From: Diospyros lotus
Taxonomy: Eukaryota; Streptophyta; Magnoliopsida; Ericales; Ebenaceae
DNA length: 64,000 bases
Reading direction: 5' to 3'
Assembly: GCF_014633365.1 (NCBI RefSeq)
Contig: NC_068349.1
Location: forward strand, 28,162,753-28,226,752
The notes under the pieces were generated by a model. It ran no database searches and was not told where the DNA came from. It worked only from the letters and a program-made list of their open reading frames with translations. Each line of letters begins with the position of its first letter. Position 1 is the first letter of the stretch. The position numbers were made by a program, and so were the translations under genes. Below, one piece after another: positions 34,868 to 46,470 of the stretch.

Positions 34868-35984
34868 TGTAACAGCCCGCTCCCACTTACGGGCGCTACC
34901 GGTGAATAATCGACCAAATTACTCACATAACAAATCAACAACTGAAGGGTTGGACTATGTTTCAATAAGAAACACCCTAGGTGGGAACTATGCTTCATCC
35001 TTCCCTTCGCTCTACTCGAGGAATCGGTCCTAAACAAAATAAGGAAACACAGCGGAACAGGACCCGAAACCTGAGTGAGCTTCATCTTTCTTCCGCTCGC
35101 CTCACAGTAAGCCAAAGGTAACCCAAGCACAAAAGTAGAGCATCAAACATCCACTGAGTATTGGGGATTTATGGAAACATACCCTTTCGATCCTTACCTG
35201 ATCCGAGATTGGCTCCACCAACTAAAGCCATATACATCAAGCCATCTCACAATCACCTATCTCACTATGGTGATTACAACAACTAGATACATCTAGCGCT
35301 CAACAACATTTACATTCACACATAAGAATATATATACATGGTAAATGCATAACATACAACTCGGGCAACACCGCTAGTTGCCACTTCAACCTCCTGACAT
35401 CATCACCGCTGGCGTCCTAACATGCATCATCTACAACATGAGGTAAAACATCACGAGTCATAAAGACTCGGTAAGGGTGCAAATGAATATAAATAAGATA
35501 ATAAATGCGATGCATTGACAAGTAAATAAGCATGAATGGCGAGGCATCACTGCTCTCCGAACCCACTTGTTCAAGGCACTTACTTCCCATATTACCCCTA
35601 GCATGCATCTAGTCTACCCTATGGCCATAGGACTCCACTAGACCACTTATAGAACATGCACAACCAATACTACAAACAACATATATTCAACCATATTACC
35701 AAACATTCGTAAGGCCGACACCCTTAGGGACATCGCTTACCTGTCTCGAAGCCTTATCTTTGCCACGGGCAAGAACGCTAACCTGAACTTCGAACTCTTC
35801 TAGGATCACCACCTCCTTCTTCTCTAGACATCCAAGTCCCCTAGCTTTCCCTACCGTCGATTTAGTAAATTTTATTAATTAATTTCTCAAAACTGATTTT
35901 CTGGCTTCTCGGACCACCCAAGGTCCCTTTAAAATAACTGAAAATTATATCTTTTCCGTCACCATGTAATACCGGGTATTACAG
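34868..35984 (-). mobile_element. Solo LTR, internally deleted, perfect TSD
   Basis: Runs from TGTAACAGCCCGCTCCCAC to GGGTATTACA in plus coordinates, flanked by GAAAT at 34863-34867 and 35985-35989. In minus orientation it matches both ends of the 2488-bp LTR at 14615-17102 but lacks about 1.4 kb of its middle, joining the segment after AATCGACG directly to the GGAGGYGGTGRTCCTAGAAG block. Confidence 0.88.
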
Positions 35985-36480
35985 AAATTTCATACGGCAT
36001 ATTGCATTTGCACACATATATTTTCTTTCCTGAACCATCTCACTTGGATGCAATTATCTAACTTGGGTGTTTCATACCCCTGGAATATTCAACGTTCCAG
36101 GTATATCAAATGTGCCAGGTACCCTGAAGTCAAGTAAGAGAAAAGGCAAAGAGATGATCAAAGCTTAGCTTAGCTTCTATTTTTCATATATTACAAATTT
36201 TTTTAAAAGAGCTATTGTAAATCGTTGGGTTTTTCTGTTGTTTCTTGGGATTAGACATTGCAACAAAAGGGGTTACTATTATTGGTTTTCATTACTTTGA
36301 GGTTCTATACCACAGTTGTACTTGTATCAGTATATATATAGCAGAAATCCTTGATATTTAGCTTTCATTTAGCTACTTAGGTTCAATCTTTCGCTTCCAT
36401 TAGTAAGGATTTCCATAACACCTGTGTGTGATATTAGCTTGTTTTAACATCGTTGAATATTTGAGAAATCAAGCATTACA

Positions 36481-37660
36481 TAAACGGTATAGAAAAAACA
36501 TCCATTTCATGTCAGCTTTTATGAATACGCCTCTACTAAGAAAATTTTAAGATGCCTTAGATGAGTGTGTACTCAGGCAAAGGCAATCATAACAACCACG
36601 TCCAAAATTATGAATCCCTGATGGTACTACATGGATGGGGAGATGAAATCATATGCCGAACTTTTCCCTTAACTCTAATAGACTTTGCTCGAGCTTGGTA
36701 CAATTGTCTACCAGGGCATTCCGTATCAACTTTTGAGTAGTTGAAATATGAGTTCACAAAAGCTTTCATCATCAATAGTCAACAGAAGAAACACGCCACG
36801 TACCTCCTTAGTATCAAACAAAGTAGTAAAGAAACGTTACGCCAATACATTGATAGATTTCAAAATGCTACATTAGAGGTGCGAGATTTACAAGTGGAAG
36901 TAATCGTTGCAACTTTATTACATGGAACACGATCTACATCATTGCAAACATCCTTGGCTAAAGAGCCACAACTTCTTTGGGAAATTTGTTCGTAAGAGCA
37001 AACAAGTATATTCTACAAATAGAGGACATGAGGACCGTGGGGACAAATGAAGAAAAGGACCAAAAATGGAATGGACGAGACTCTAAAGACAGTGACAACA
37101 AAAGGGAAGACAATGTGAGAAGAAATGATAGAAGAAATGATAGCATCCCAAAGTTATAGTACAAAACCTACATCTCGCTCTTCGATTCTCATTCTCATAT
37201 CTTGGCAGACATTAATAAGACTGATCTATTGAAGTTTCCTAGGAAAAAGGATCGACCAACAAGAAAAGATAGCAATGCTTATTGTTGATTTCATAAAACA
37301 TATGGGCACTACATGGATCGATGTCGAGAATTGATGAACCAAATCAAATCTCTAATCAGAAAAGGATAATTGCAAAAGTATGTTCAAACAGAGGAAAGAG
37401 ATCAGAGGAGACAAGAAGAAGGGACCAACGTGTAGATAAAAGGCAAGAGGATGACTGGGGAGGAAAGGAAAGACGAAATCCCCCAGTAAATAACCAACTG
37501 ACTAATCAGGAGATCTACTTGATATCAGGGGGAGAGACTATGGCAAGCTATACCTCATCGTCAAAGAAGGCTTACGCTCGACAAGCATATCAAGTCAATC
37601 CAATGATACCAATACAAGCTAATAAGGAAGCCATTACCTTCACACCTACCGACTAGGGAG
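36481..37660 (+). pseudogene. Tat gag, 3' part (gag core and zinc region)
   Basis: Resumes after the inserted LTR. It reads FARAWYNCLPGHSVSTFE, a stop, LKYEFTKAFIINSQQKKHATYLLSIKQSSKETLRQYIDRFQNATLEV, and then VIVATLLHGTRS...LQTSLAKEPQ, the retrotransposon gag core (PF03732 type). Around 37285-37380 follows the Tat CCHC-like region: C-stop-FHKTYGHYMDRCRELMNQIKSLIRKG-stop-LQKYV. At least four in-frame stops and a shift near 36990. Gag would form the virus-like particle and bind template RNA; this copy cannot. Confidence 0.85.
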
Positions 37661-37675
37661 AGGTCATAATGCCAC

Positions 37676-38055
37676 ATGGTCATTTCGGCAATAATTACTA
37701 AACATCCTATTGGAAGAATATTGGTAAATGGTGGAAGCTCAGTCAATTTGATATACCAAAATTGTTTTAAAAAGATGAATATTTCTAAGGATCGACTAAA
37801 GCCAGTACAATCCCCCTTGTTCAATTTTATTGTGGAATCTATCCCCACTATTGGGGTGGTACAACTTGCAATCACCTCAGAAACAAAGCCATTAAGCACC
37901 ATCAGGCCGGCTAACTTCATGGTGGTTAATACACCCTCATCAGCATACAATGTTATCTTAGGACGACCACTTCTCAATGAAATAAGGATAGTAATATCAT
38001 CTGGATACTTATTAATGAAGTTCCCAATGACCAAAAGAATAGGGCAAGTTTAAGG
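37676..38055 (+). pseudogene. Tat aspartic protease with catalytic Asp to Asn
   Basis: A 125-codon open frame beginning MVISAIITKHPIGRILVNGG and ending in LGRPLLNEIRIVISSGYLLMKFPM. Order and spacing match Tat-lineage protease: the flap-side IGVVQLAI, then AYNVILGRP.LN. The catalytic triad normally VD.GSS reads VNGGSS; the AAT codon at 37727-37729 replaces aspartate. The frame is open but the enzyme should be inactive. No reverse transcriptase follows, so the element carried only gag and protease, as in TR-GAG type non-autonomous elements, or lost the rest. Confidence 0.85.
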
Positions 38056-38360
38056 CGATCAGAAGAAAGCACAGAGCTATTATATCACATCCACAAAAAG
38101 AAGAGATAAAGAAGAAACCCTCACCATAGCCAAAATCGACAAAGATGATTCAACCAAAACACATGCATCTTATAGATGCCACAAAGAGGTGATCTCAACA
38201 AAACCATCTCAAATTATATCAGTGAGTTTAGTTTTTAATATTGATTCTTAGTGTAATAAATAAATCCCCAAACTATGTTGGGGACGTATCAATAAAATTT
38301 TCTCGTTGATTTCATTTCTCTATGATGCAGGCCATCCACAAAAACATGGATTAACAAAAT

Positions 38361-39206
38361 CCGTTAAGATGTCCTGGGGTTAATAATGCTAATGGGCAAA
38401 AAGATTTGCCTTGGACACCCGTGACAAAAACACACCGTTAAGATGTATGAGGGTCAATAGCGTCAGTGGAGAAAAAGACTCACCTTGAACACACACAGTG
38501 ACAAAAGACTGTTAATTTGTCTAGGGGTTAGTAGATGAACAAGATTTGCCTCAAACACATATCACAAAAACACACCATTAAGATGTCAGAGGGTCAATAG
38601 CGTCAGTAGACGAAAAGACTCACCTTGGACACACACAACGAAAAAGACTATTAAGATGTTTGGGGGTCAATAGCAAAAAGATTCGCCACAGAAAAATGCG
38701 ACAAAAGCATATCGTTAAGATGTCCAGGGGTTAATAGCGTCGGTAGACGAAAAGACTTATCTTGAACACATGCGATGAAAAAGACCGTTAAGATGTATGG
38801 GGGTCAATAGCCAAAAGACTCTCCTCAAACACATGACAAAAACATACCATTAAGATGTCCAGGGGTCAATAGCATCAGAAGACGAAAAGACTCACCTCGG
38901 ACACACACGACGAAAAAGACCGTTAAGATGTCTAAGGGTTAATAACGAAAAGACTCGCCTCAGACACAAGTGGAAAAAGCATACCATTATGATGTCTAGG
39001 GGTCAATAGTGTCAGTAGACGAAAAGACTTTCCTTAGACACACGTAGCGAAAAAGACCGTTAAGATGTCTAGGGGTCAATAGCCAAAAGACTCACCTTAA
39101 ACACACGGTAAAAGCATACCGTTAAGATGTCTAGGGGTCAATAGCCAAAAGACTCACCTTAAACACACGACAAAAGCATACCGTTAAGATGTCTAGGGGT
39201 CAATAG
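38361..39206 (+). repeat. Two-monomer tandem array in the 3' part of the Tat element
   Basis: Fourteen monomers start with CCRTTAAGATGTCTAGGGG-type words at about 38361, 38435, 38509, 38575, 38648, 38712, 38785, 38847, 38920, 38984, 39057, 39119 and 39181. From about 38509 lengths alternate between 62-66 and 73-74 bases. The longer ones carry an extra GCGTCAGTAGACG-type insert, forming a dimer of about 137 bases. The last two monomers lose the alternation. Non-coding. Confidence 0.85.
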
Positions 39207-42200
39207 TGAAATGACCCAAAATTTACCTCACATTTTTTTTCCTATACATATACATAAGCTCTTATAAACTCAAATAAAACCAATCACATCTTTCAATAAG
39301 CAGGGGAAGCCAATATAATTTTTACATCACCATTCATTACATCTCAAAATAGAAAGGCAAATTAAGTCTATTTACGAACTTAAAAATCTTTTCTTTCTTA
39401 TTCCCTCAATACTAACCCCCATGGATCTTTTGGTCAGGATTGTCTTTGTACATGTATCTAACCCACGAAAACAACTCCACTAGACTCGCCCTCATCCATG
39501 AATTTTCCTTTACCTTGAATGATGTTAAAGCAAGGTGAGCCACAATGTAACACCCAAAAAGTTTGGGTTGCCTTAGAAATGGTTAATTTGTGAAAAGCAT
39601 GAGTTTCATGGAAGATTAGTATCTAAAAAGCTCGAAAAATTAATCAAATCGACTACAGGGCATACTCTAGGGCTTAGATACCTACGAAAAAGGGTATGGG
39701 GTCGATGAATATCTTGAGGAATGATTTTTAACATCGAAAGAAATCGGATCAAAAATAGTTTTCGATATAGCTTCGGTTCAGGTTGAAAAATTGAATTAAC
39801 GTAAGGGGCTCCCAAAAAGTCAATGGAACCTTCAAAGAATTTAAATAGTACATAAGGAATAACCCTTAAGTAGTTTTGGGATGAAACAAGGGGGTTACAC
39901 AATCAAAGCATAATTTCAGGCCAAAGTATAATTTCTTAAAATTGCCTGAGAGAGGTTGAAATCACATTATTTCTAAATCTTTGGGGGTCAAATGAGAAGT
40001 TTATAATATATAGGTCGTCATGAAATTTTTTGAAATTCAAGGGGTTACTCAGAGGGGTGCCAAATGAAATTTCAAAAGTTGAGAAGGGTTGTGGAATTTT
40101 TGCAAAAGCTTGACTGCCATGGCCGACTAAGCTATCGGCCATCCCTGATTTCAACTGAGATTGGTCAAGGGAATGGGATAAGGGGCCTCAGGGCTAGGCT
40201 TAGACCCTTCCTTGGCCAACAAACTGACCATATTGTCGGCAACATGGCCGAAAGTGGCCAAAAAATCAAGCAACTAAACCGAGTTTTTGGGGTTGTTTTC
40301 AAGGGTTTTGGATCAATATAGGGTAGATAAATGTGTTAATGATCTTGGTTTGCATGAGAGTGATCATTTGGAGGGTCAATTTTGAGTATAAAGGAGACCG
40401 AAGGGGGCGAGGGTTTCATGTTTTTCATGGTCAAAATTCTCTCATTTTGGGTTGAATTGAAGACAGAGATTAAGGGGCTTTTGATCCTTGAGAGTTGTAG
40501 AGGGATTCGAGATGTTTTGGTGAGCAATGGTGTAAGTTTGAGTGGGATTTGGGGGGTCACCGGAAAACAAGGTGGGTGTGTCGACCGAGCCTTAAAACCC
40601 TCGGTTGGGGTACCTCCAGTGCTTCTTTCAAACAGAAAATCATACCACTAGGATCGACTGAGTGTGTAAAGCAAGATGGAAGAAGAACCAGCATCACCGG
40701 TGTACCGGCGCCGGAGAAGATGACCGGCTCATGAAACTCATGCACCAGTCTCACTCTCATTTTCATATGCGACGCGTGGGGCACAGGTAATTTTTGATTT
40801 TTTTTTTAAATTCTTAGAAAAATATTTTAGGATTTTTGGTGGAAAAATAATTGAGTAGATATTTGTTCTAGAATATTAGAGAAGAAAAATTGGAGAAAAA
40901 TAGAAAGAAATTGTGAAAAAAAATAGGGTTTGATATTTATTTAAATAAATATGATGAATAGGGTGCTTTGTGGCTCAAGATTGAGTGATTGTGCAACTTT
41001 TGAGGCTTAGTAGGCAAACTGAGGCAGTGCATGCTTTTCAAAGTGTTTCTAATATAGTTTAAAATGTGAGTGGTTTTTTTCCCCAAAAGCTTATATATGA
41101 TATAATTGCCTATGTTGAGCATGATAGTCACGAAAGTGGCTAAGTTATATGAGCATTTTGTCATATCTATGCATGTGTTGTTACATCGTTATTTGTGACA
41201 TTTTATTCGGAATGATATTATTAGCATATCGATACTTGTGTCGGGGTGGGATGTTGCCCTGATAATGTAGCCAGAATTCCCCAAGGGTAATTAATGGAAC
41301 AATGTTAGGCGTATCCCGTAAGCAGGTCGAGATTACTGCCTAGGGTTCCGTGTCAGGCCGGTGGTCTAGGAAAGTGACACTAGGGCATATGTTTGTTCAT
41401 GTCCATGTATCAATCATTCATGATTATTTTAACCCTCTCTTAGAAGATTCATTTTCTAATGTTGGACATCTGTCCCTGGAATATGCCACGTCCAAGCGAA
41501 AACTAGCGATCGGAAGGGTAAAGGGGTGGTCAAAGCATGAGTATGATGGAGGTTTTGTGGGTCCTATGCTAAGGCCGGGACCAGATAATCATATGATTTT
41601 GTATTTAGTTTATATCTATTGTCATATGGTTTTAATTGTTATTATAATATTATGTTGGGCGAACAATATGTACGAACTCATGTACGTTATGATTTTCGAG
41701 ATTTCTTAAGGTTCTGATCTTGCTTCCGCTTATGTTTAAGTATTTTAATTCCTTAGTTCGATTTTGGGAGTGTTATTATTATATGATTATGTTGAGGATT
41801 TTGATATTGATTGAGTATGTATATAAAAAAAAAATCCTAGCATATATAAAATATAACACGCTGAAGTGGCGGGGCGTTACACACAAGGCTCAACAAGTAT
41901 AAATGAAATAAATAAGGGGCAATAGGAAATTGACATGAGATAGAATTACATTACCCATTTACATAAGAAGTGACCATGCCATAATGCACGACACCACATG
42001 CTCTTGTTATACTTTACAACATCATTCAACCATGTAAATCAAACACATAAATTTGCATTATGCCTCACAACAATATGCCCCCATGCTATGCCTCACGTCA
42101 TCTTTGCGACACATGCATATGCTAAAATATATGCATGCGGCCCTTAGGGCTCGATCATTACCAATATGCTCAAACCATATATATACAACTCTTTAAGGCT

Positions 42201-42691
42201 CACAATTATCAATATGCTCAAATCATGAATACGGGCTCCTCTGCCTGGCAACACACGCCTAGCCCACCCAGATATCATCAGCATGGTCCGTTAGTAGTGT
42301 CCTCACCTAACACAGAGGTCAACTCATGCGTAGTACACACCTACCATGCCAGGCCGTTAATAGTACCCCCACACATCGTCCATCAATCATATGGATATCC
42401 TTTTTCCCCTCGACACAGTCATAGTTGTAGCACAAAATAGTAAATGCACTAAATATTTATCATGTATACAAACTCAATCTGTAAATATGTATAATTTTAG
42501 GCATGATCCACATGTTACTCACACCAGTATGATTATGGAATTGCTTACCCATGTTCATACGCCATTTTCATCTTTATACTAATGATTAAAGATTCAAGAC
42601 ACGATCAACCACAATAATTAATACAAACCCTGAATATTTACATCATATGGTCCTTGGGGCCCATTTATAGTCCAACCCAAGGCCTTAACAT
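39207..42691 (-). repeat. LTR in minus orientation, interrupted by a solo LTR and cut by hAT
   Basis: Plus-strand start is TGAAATGACCCAAAATTTACC, directly after the tandem array. Across the solo LTR (39546-41881) the sequence reads on from GCAAGGTGAGCC to GGCTCAACAAGTATAAATG. This resembles the block 35440-35490 of the minus-oriented LTR at 34868. The other end is not reached, because the hAT transposon begins at 42692. Orientation and identity are inferred from weak similarity. Confidence 0.45.
39546..41881 (+). mobile_element. Solo LTR (2336 bp) with perfect TSD
   Basis: TGTAACACCC to GGGGCGTTACA, flanked by CACAA at 39541-39545 and 41882-41886. The first 400 bases resemble the LTR beginning at 61922; compare the RGGAAC/GTGGGG and TTTTCGRTATAG blocks at 39757 and 62142. 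No internal coding region. ORFs such as 41350-41709 are within the LTR and unsupported. Confidence 0.88.
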
Positions 42692-42823
42692 TAGGGGTGC
42701 AAATGAGCTGAGCTGAGTTTTTCTTAGCTCATCTTAGCTCAACAAATTTTATCACAAGCTCAAGCTCGAGCTCGGCTCAGGCTCGACTTGGACTCAACTC
42801 GTCAATTTGATTGACGAGCCAAG
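42692..42823 (-). repeat. hAT terminal and subterminal region
   Basis: Terminal TAGGGGTGCAAAT followed by clustered GAGCTGAGC, CTCAAGCTCGAGCTCGGCTC and GACTCAACTCG words, as in hAT ends that bind transposase. Interrupted at 42824 by an LTR. Confidence 0.7.
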
Positions 42824-45047
42824 TGTTGGTCCCTTAAGGTATGGCCACTCAAAAGGGGGGTGAATTGAGTGTTTAAAATTTTTCTTCTTTTTGATAAATA
42901 TTATTAATTAATTATTTTATTAAGAATATATAAATTATTTTCTTTTAATTAAATTCTTGTTATTTAATTTTAAACAAATTAAGATTTTATAACTATGTAT
43001 ATGTGAGTTTGAGATTAATAAATTGCAAGCCACAAGATATAGCAAGAATAAATAAATGAGGCATAAAATAATTTATAGTGGTTCGGTATCTCCACACACA
43101 CATACTCCACTCTCCAAAGCTCTCAACCACCCTTGGGGTTCCACTAATCTCACTAAGGTTTTCACACTAGCTCACTTTGAAAACTAGATACACTCCTAGA
43201 TTACAATAGGTTCTAGAAAAACTATCAACACCAAGGTTTTCTCTCTACCTTATCTTGAAAATTAGATTCACGTAGATTTTAACGGTGCTAGGAAACCTGT
43301 ACAATCCACAATGATAATTTAATTGTCCACACTTGAACACAAATAAATAATTAAGCACAAAATATATAAGGAAATAATATTTAAATAAATAAACGGTGAC
43401 CTCAGTTTGAATGGAAAATATCGGTTCGGCTTTGCGATTTCTTTTTCTCCTTTTGCCTTGTGGCTCTTCGGTGGATGTGCAACGAATCTTTAAGAGCTTT
43501 GCAATACTTGAAAATTAGCTTGAGAACTTTTGGGAGCTTTTGAGTGCTTTGGATAGGCAATATGAGCAAATAATGATCTCCAAAATGAATTTGTAACTAT
43601 TTATAAGCATTCTAAAAATTACTATAGTAGAACTATAACAACGGTCAATTTCACTGTAGCAACGGTCAAAATTATGACTGTTAGGGGCACTATAACATCA
43701 CTGTAGTAGTATTGTAGCAATAGTGAAAAATTAATTTTTTGTCCAAATTTCACAAAATTATTTTTTATACATTTTAGAAATACTTTGAAAATAATTTTAA
43801 TGGAAAATAACATTTTTGAAAATACATACACTTATAAAAAAATGTTTAATAAATTAAATTAAAAAATATTTTTTTAATAGAAAATAATATTTTTTATAAC
43901 ACATATACTATAAAAATTATTTTATAAATTAATCTAAAACTTATATAAAAAATAATTTTAATAGAAAATAATATTTTTGGTAATCCACATATTATGAAAA
44001 ATATTTTATAAATTAATTAAACATAATTTGATAATATATTTAATAAAAATACTCTTTTTATTAATCACTAACCATGTTTGATTGGCCATATTTTCCATAG
44101 AAAATAGTCATTTTCCACTCAAATTCCATGTTTTGATGTGTTTGATTACCCAAATTTTTCATAGAAAATGATTTCTATCTTTTAGTCACGTGATGGCTAA
44201 TTCCTACTTTTGCTGGAACACTAATTCTCGCCAGGGGGGTTGGAAAAACTTTTCCAGGGAATTGAAATTTGAAAAGAAGCCCACCGTGTTTGTCGACATC
44301 TTCGATGAATACCTCTGAGATCCTTTTCTAGACTGTCGCAATCCTCTTCTTCGTCCACAACAAGGTTTTCGGTCGACCTCTAAGATCCCCTTTCGTGTTC
44401 GTTGCCGGCCCTTCTCTTTCATGTTCATCGCCGACCCTTCCCTTTCTTGTTCGTCACCATCTCTGCTGACCACCGTTCATCTTCCTCTTCGGCTGTTCAC
44501 TGTTGTTCATCTTCACTGTCGTTCCAGACCGCCATTCATCTTCCTCTTTAGCTTTTGTCCCCTTATTTCTTGATTTTTAGCCCTTTTCTGAGCTCCCCGG
44601 CATTCATTGCAGATGCTTGCTTTTGGAGTTTTTAATTTTACTTTATCATATGTTTTCATTTTCCAGCCACATCATTTGTTTATGTGAGTTTTTGTTTAAT
44701 TTTTTTCTGTTAAATTTATTTTGACTTTTTTTGTTCATTTTTTGGTCATATTAATTTATTTTGAAACAAATAACTAATTCCATGAAAAATAGTGGTAATC
44801 AAACACCAAAAGCTAGAAAAGTACAACGAATTCTAGGTAAAAAAAATTAAGTCAATCAAACACCCTTAATGGAAAATTTACATACAAATCATTTCTAGGT
44901 AATTCAATTACCTATAACTTATTTTCTTTCCATGCAAGTTCCATACTTGCAATCAACCGCACCCTAAAAATACTATATTTTGTATATTGAAAATTCTCTT
45001 TTTGTTAATCATCAAAACTTAATTAATATGAACAAATTGACTCAACA
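42824..45047 (-). mobile_element. LTR (2224 bp) inserted in hAT, perfect TSD
   Basis: TGTTGGTCCC to GACTCAACA, with inverted TGTTG/CAACA ends and flanked by CCAAG at 42819-42823 and 45048-45052. In minus orientation a TATA-like CTTATAAATAG lies near 43600. The block TTTATAGTGGTTCGGTATCT (43074) recurs at 28838. Superfamily unknown. A possible second element lies inside at about 44070-44960. Confidence 0.8.
44070..44960. mobile_element. Possible MITE-like insertion inside the LTR
   Basis: The ends look inverted: AACCATGTTTGATTGGCC on the left, and on the right, read in reverse, TAGGGTGCGGTTGATTGC. Inside are repeated words CCATAGAAAATAGTCATTTT and AATCAAACAC. The middle (44270-44560) is CT-rich and GC-richer than its surroundings. 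Terminal match is weak and no TSD was found. Confidence 0.3.
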
Positions 45048-45520
45048 CCAAGCTCAAGCTCGAGCTTAGGCTCGAGCGAGCCCTAACCGAAGCTTGGGCT
45101 CAAGCTGGAATTTATCAAAGTTTTATTTAAAAAAACCTAATAAATTGATGTACAATAAAAACAAATACCAATCTGATAGTCAACAAATATAGCTAAATGA
45201 ACCCAAGCTGATAATCAACAAATATAACATTGACATGATAATTAAGTAATAATAATTTCATAAATTACAATAAGCATAATATCATTTACCATACAAAAAG
45301 ATAATCAAATTACTTGTCTAGTTATTTTCAAAATACAAACATAATCAAAATTACAGAACAACAAAGATATTTTCAATTCAACTTGAAATTAGTTGCTCCA
45401 AATATCAACCTGCAATTTGAAATTACAATATTAATTAGTAATCAAATTATATATCAAATCACATATATCAACCTACAAAATACCAACACATCAAAAGCTT
45501 CCAAGAATCACATACCTTGT
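45048..45520 (-). other. hAT interior, 3' side
   Basis: Continues the GAGCTCGAGC subterminal repeats (to about 45120), then AT-rich non-coding sequence up to the Tat insertion site. Rejoins hAT sequence at 60098. Confidence 0.6.
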
Positions 45521-46055
45521 TGATGATGCGGTGGCCGATCACCCTCTTCTACCTCTGCCAGAACACCTACAATGGAGGCGAGGACTCATTCCCCCAATTC
45601 ATCTCCGACGATCAATTCAAATTATCAGATCAAGAACTTCAAAATTATTCCCGATGCTTCCGAATCAAAAAGTTCGATCGCTTACCTCCTCTCGCTCATT
45701 TTCTTTTATACTCGTGCTGAGATAAGGATCCTGGAGAGATCCTCGGGATCTTTATCCCGCTCTTCTCAGAATCTTATTGATAAGGATTCCATAATCGTAA
45801 TCGCCCCCAAAGAGTTTGGGATAGCTCCCGTCTCCATGATCCTCGGCGGGATGGTTGATCCCGAAGAACTCGGAGAATCCTTATCGAGCAACAGGCCAAC
45901 TAGCGTGGTGATACATATCTGCCATGTGTCCCTCCTATACCCAAGCAAGATAACGTCGATGAAGTACCTCTTTAGCGGACACATGGCACTGTTGTTAAGG
46001 GTTGCATGCCCGAGGCATTGGAATAATTATGGACCCGAGGGTATTCCCCTCATCA
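45521..46055 (-). repeat. 3' LTR of the Tat element (535 bp)
   Basis: Begins TGATGATGCGGTGGCCGATC and ends ATTCCCCTCATCA in plus coordinates. It is colinear with 56504-56712 plus 59874-60092, which lack 106 bases present here at 45730-45835. The 201-codon ORF 45572-46177 lies in the LTR and is not considered a gene. Confidence 0.9.
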
Positions 46056-46075
46056 CTTCCCCCCCTCACTCCTGG
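46056..46075 (-). other. Polypurine tract of the Tat element
   Basis: On the minus strand GAGTGAGGGGGGGAAG lies directly before the TGATGAGGGG start of the 3' LTR. Confidence 0.8.
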
Positions 46076-46329
46076 AGCGCTTTAGCTCGAATGGCTCTAA
46101 GAGTGCTGAAATCTCTGAAGCTCAGCTCCCTTTTCTCTAGAGGGTCGATGTCTACAGGGCCCGAAGAGCTGAGGTGACTTTTTCTCTCGCGCGTGCCTGG
46201 AAGGCACAAGTATCGATTTGCTCTTATGGCAATACCCCTTCCCAAGGCGTTGTCCAAACCTTTTCGTCTTTCGAGCCACGCCAATTTTGGGTAGTTAATG
46301 CACATCATTACTTGCCCTTTGGCTTTCTA

Positions 46330-46345
46330 CCTCTACGGTTTAAAT
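46330..46345 (+). promoter_or_regulatory. Possible TATA box for the antisense ORF
   Basis: TTTAAATAGGG about 130 bases upstream of the ATG at 46471, in the gap between PPT and ORF. It is the only TATA-like motif placed to serve the plus-strand ORF; function is inferred. Confidence 0.35.
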
Positions 46346-46470
46346 AGGGATTTCTTACTCTTTTGTTCGTTCCTTCTTCTGACTCCCCTCAGCTTTAGTC
46401 TATTGTTGTACTATCGAGCATTCCCTTTCTCTTTGTATCTTCTTCATTTTTCCTCTCCCATCTCCCTGCG

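Larger units (their letters stand above)
31253..36480 (+). mobile_element. Solo LTR (Tekay-like) inserted in Tat gag, itself interrupted twice
   Basis: Starts TGTAATACCCCAAATTTTTG and ends GCATTACA. Removing the two insertions at 31880-34204 and 34868-35984 with their duplications leaves about 1.78 kb, matching the 1.87-kb LTR at 56713-58579. Shared landmarks include the block 34240-34320 versus 57345-57425 and the CTAACTTGGGTGTTTMATACCCC block (36059 versus 58029). The target-site duplication is no longer clear: TGAAA on the left, TAAAC on the right. Confidence 0.75.

Noticed and set aside
37561..38034. 157-codon minus-strand ORF
   Set aside because: It is antisense to the clear protease frame at 37676-38055.
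38361..39206. Alternating repeat, considered as repeat-spacer structure
   Set aside because: The intervening sequence is itself repeated, so this is a dimeric tandem array, not spacers.
39606..40784. Overlapping short ORFs inside the LTR at 39546-41881
   Set aside because: They occur on both strands, lack domains, and lie within a solo LTR bounded by a perfect TSD.
45572..46177. 201-codon plus-strand ORF as a gene
   Set aside because: It runs through the Tat 3' LTR and PPT; the same LTR at 56504-60092 does not keep it open.
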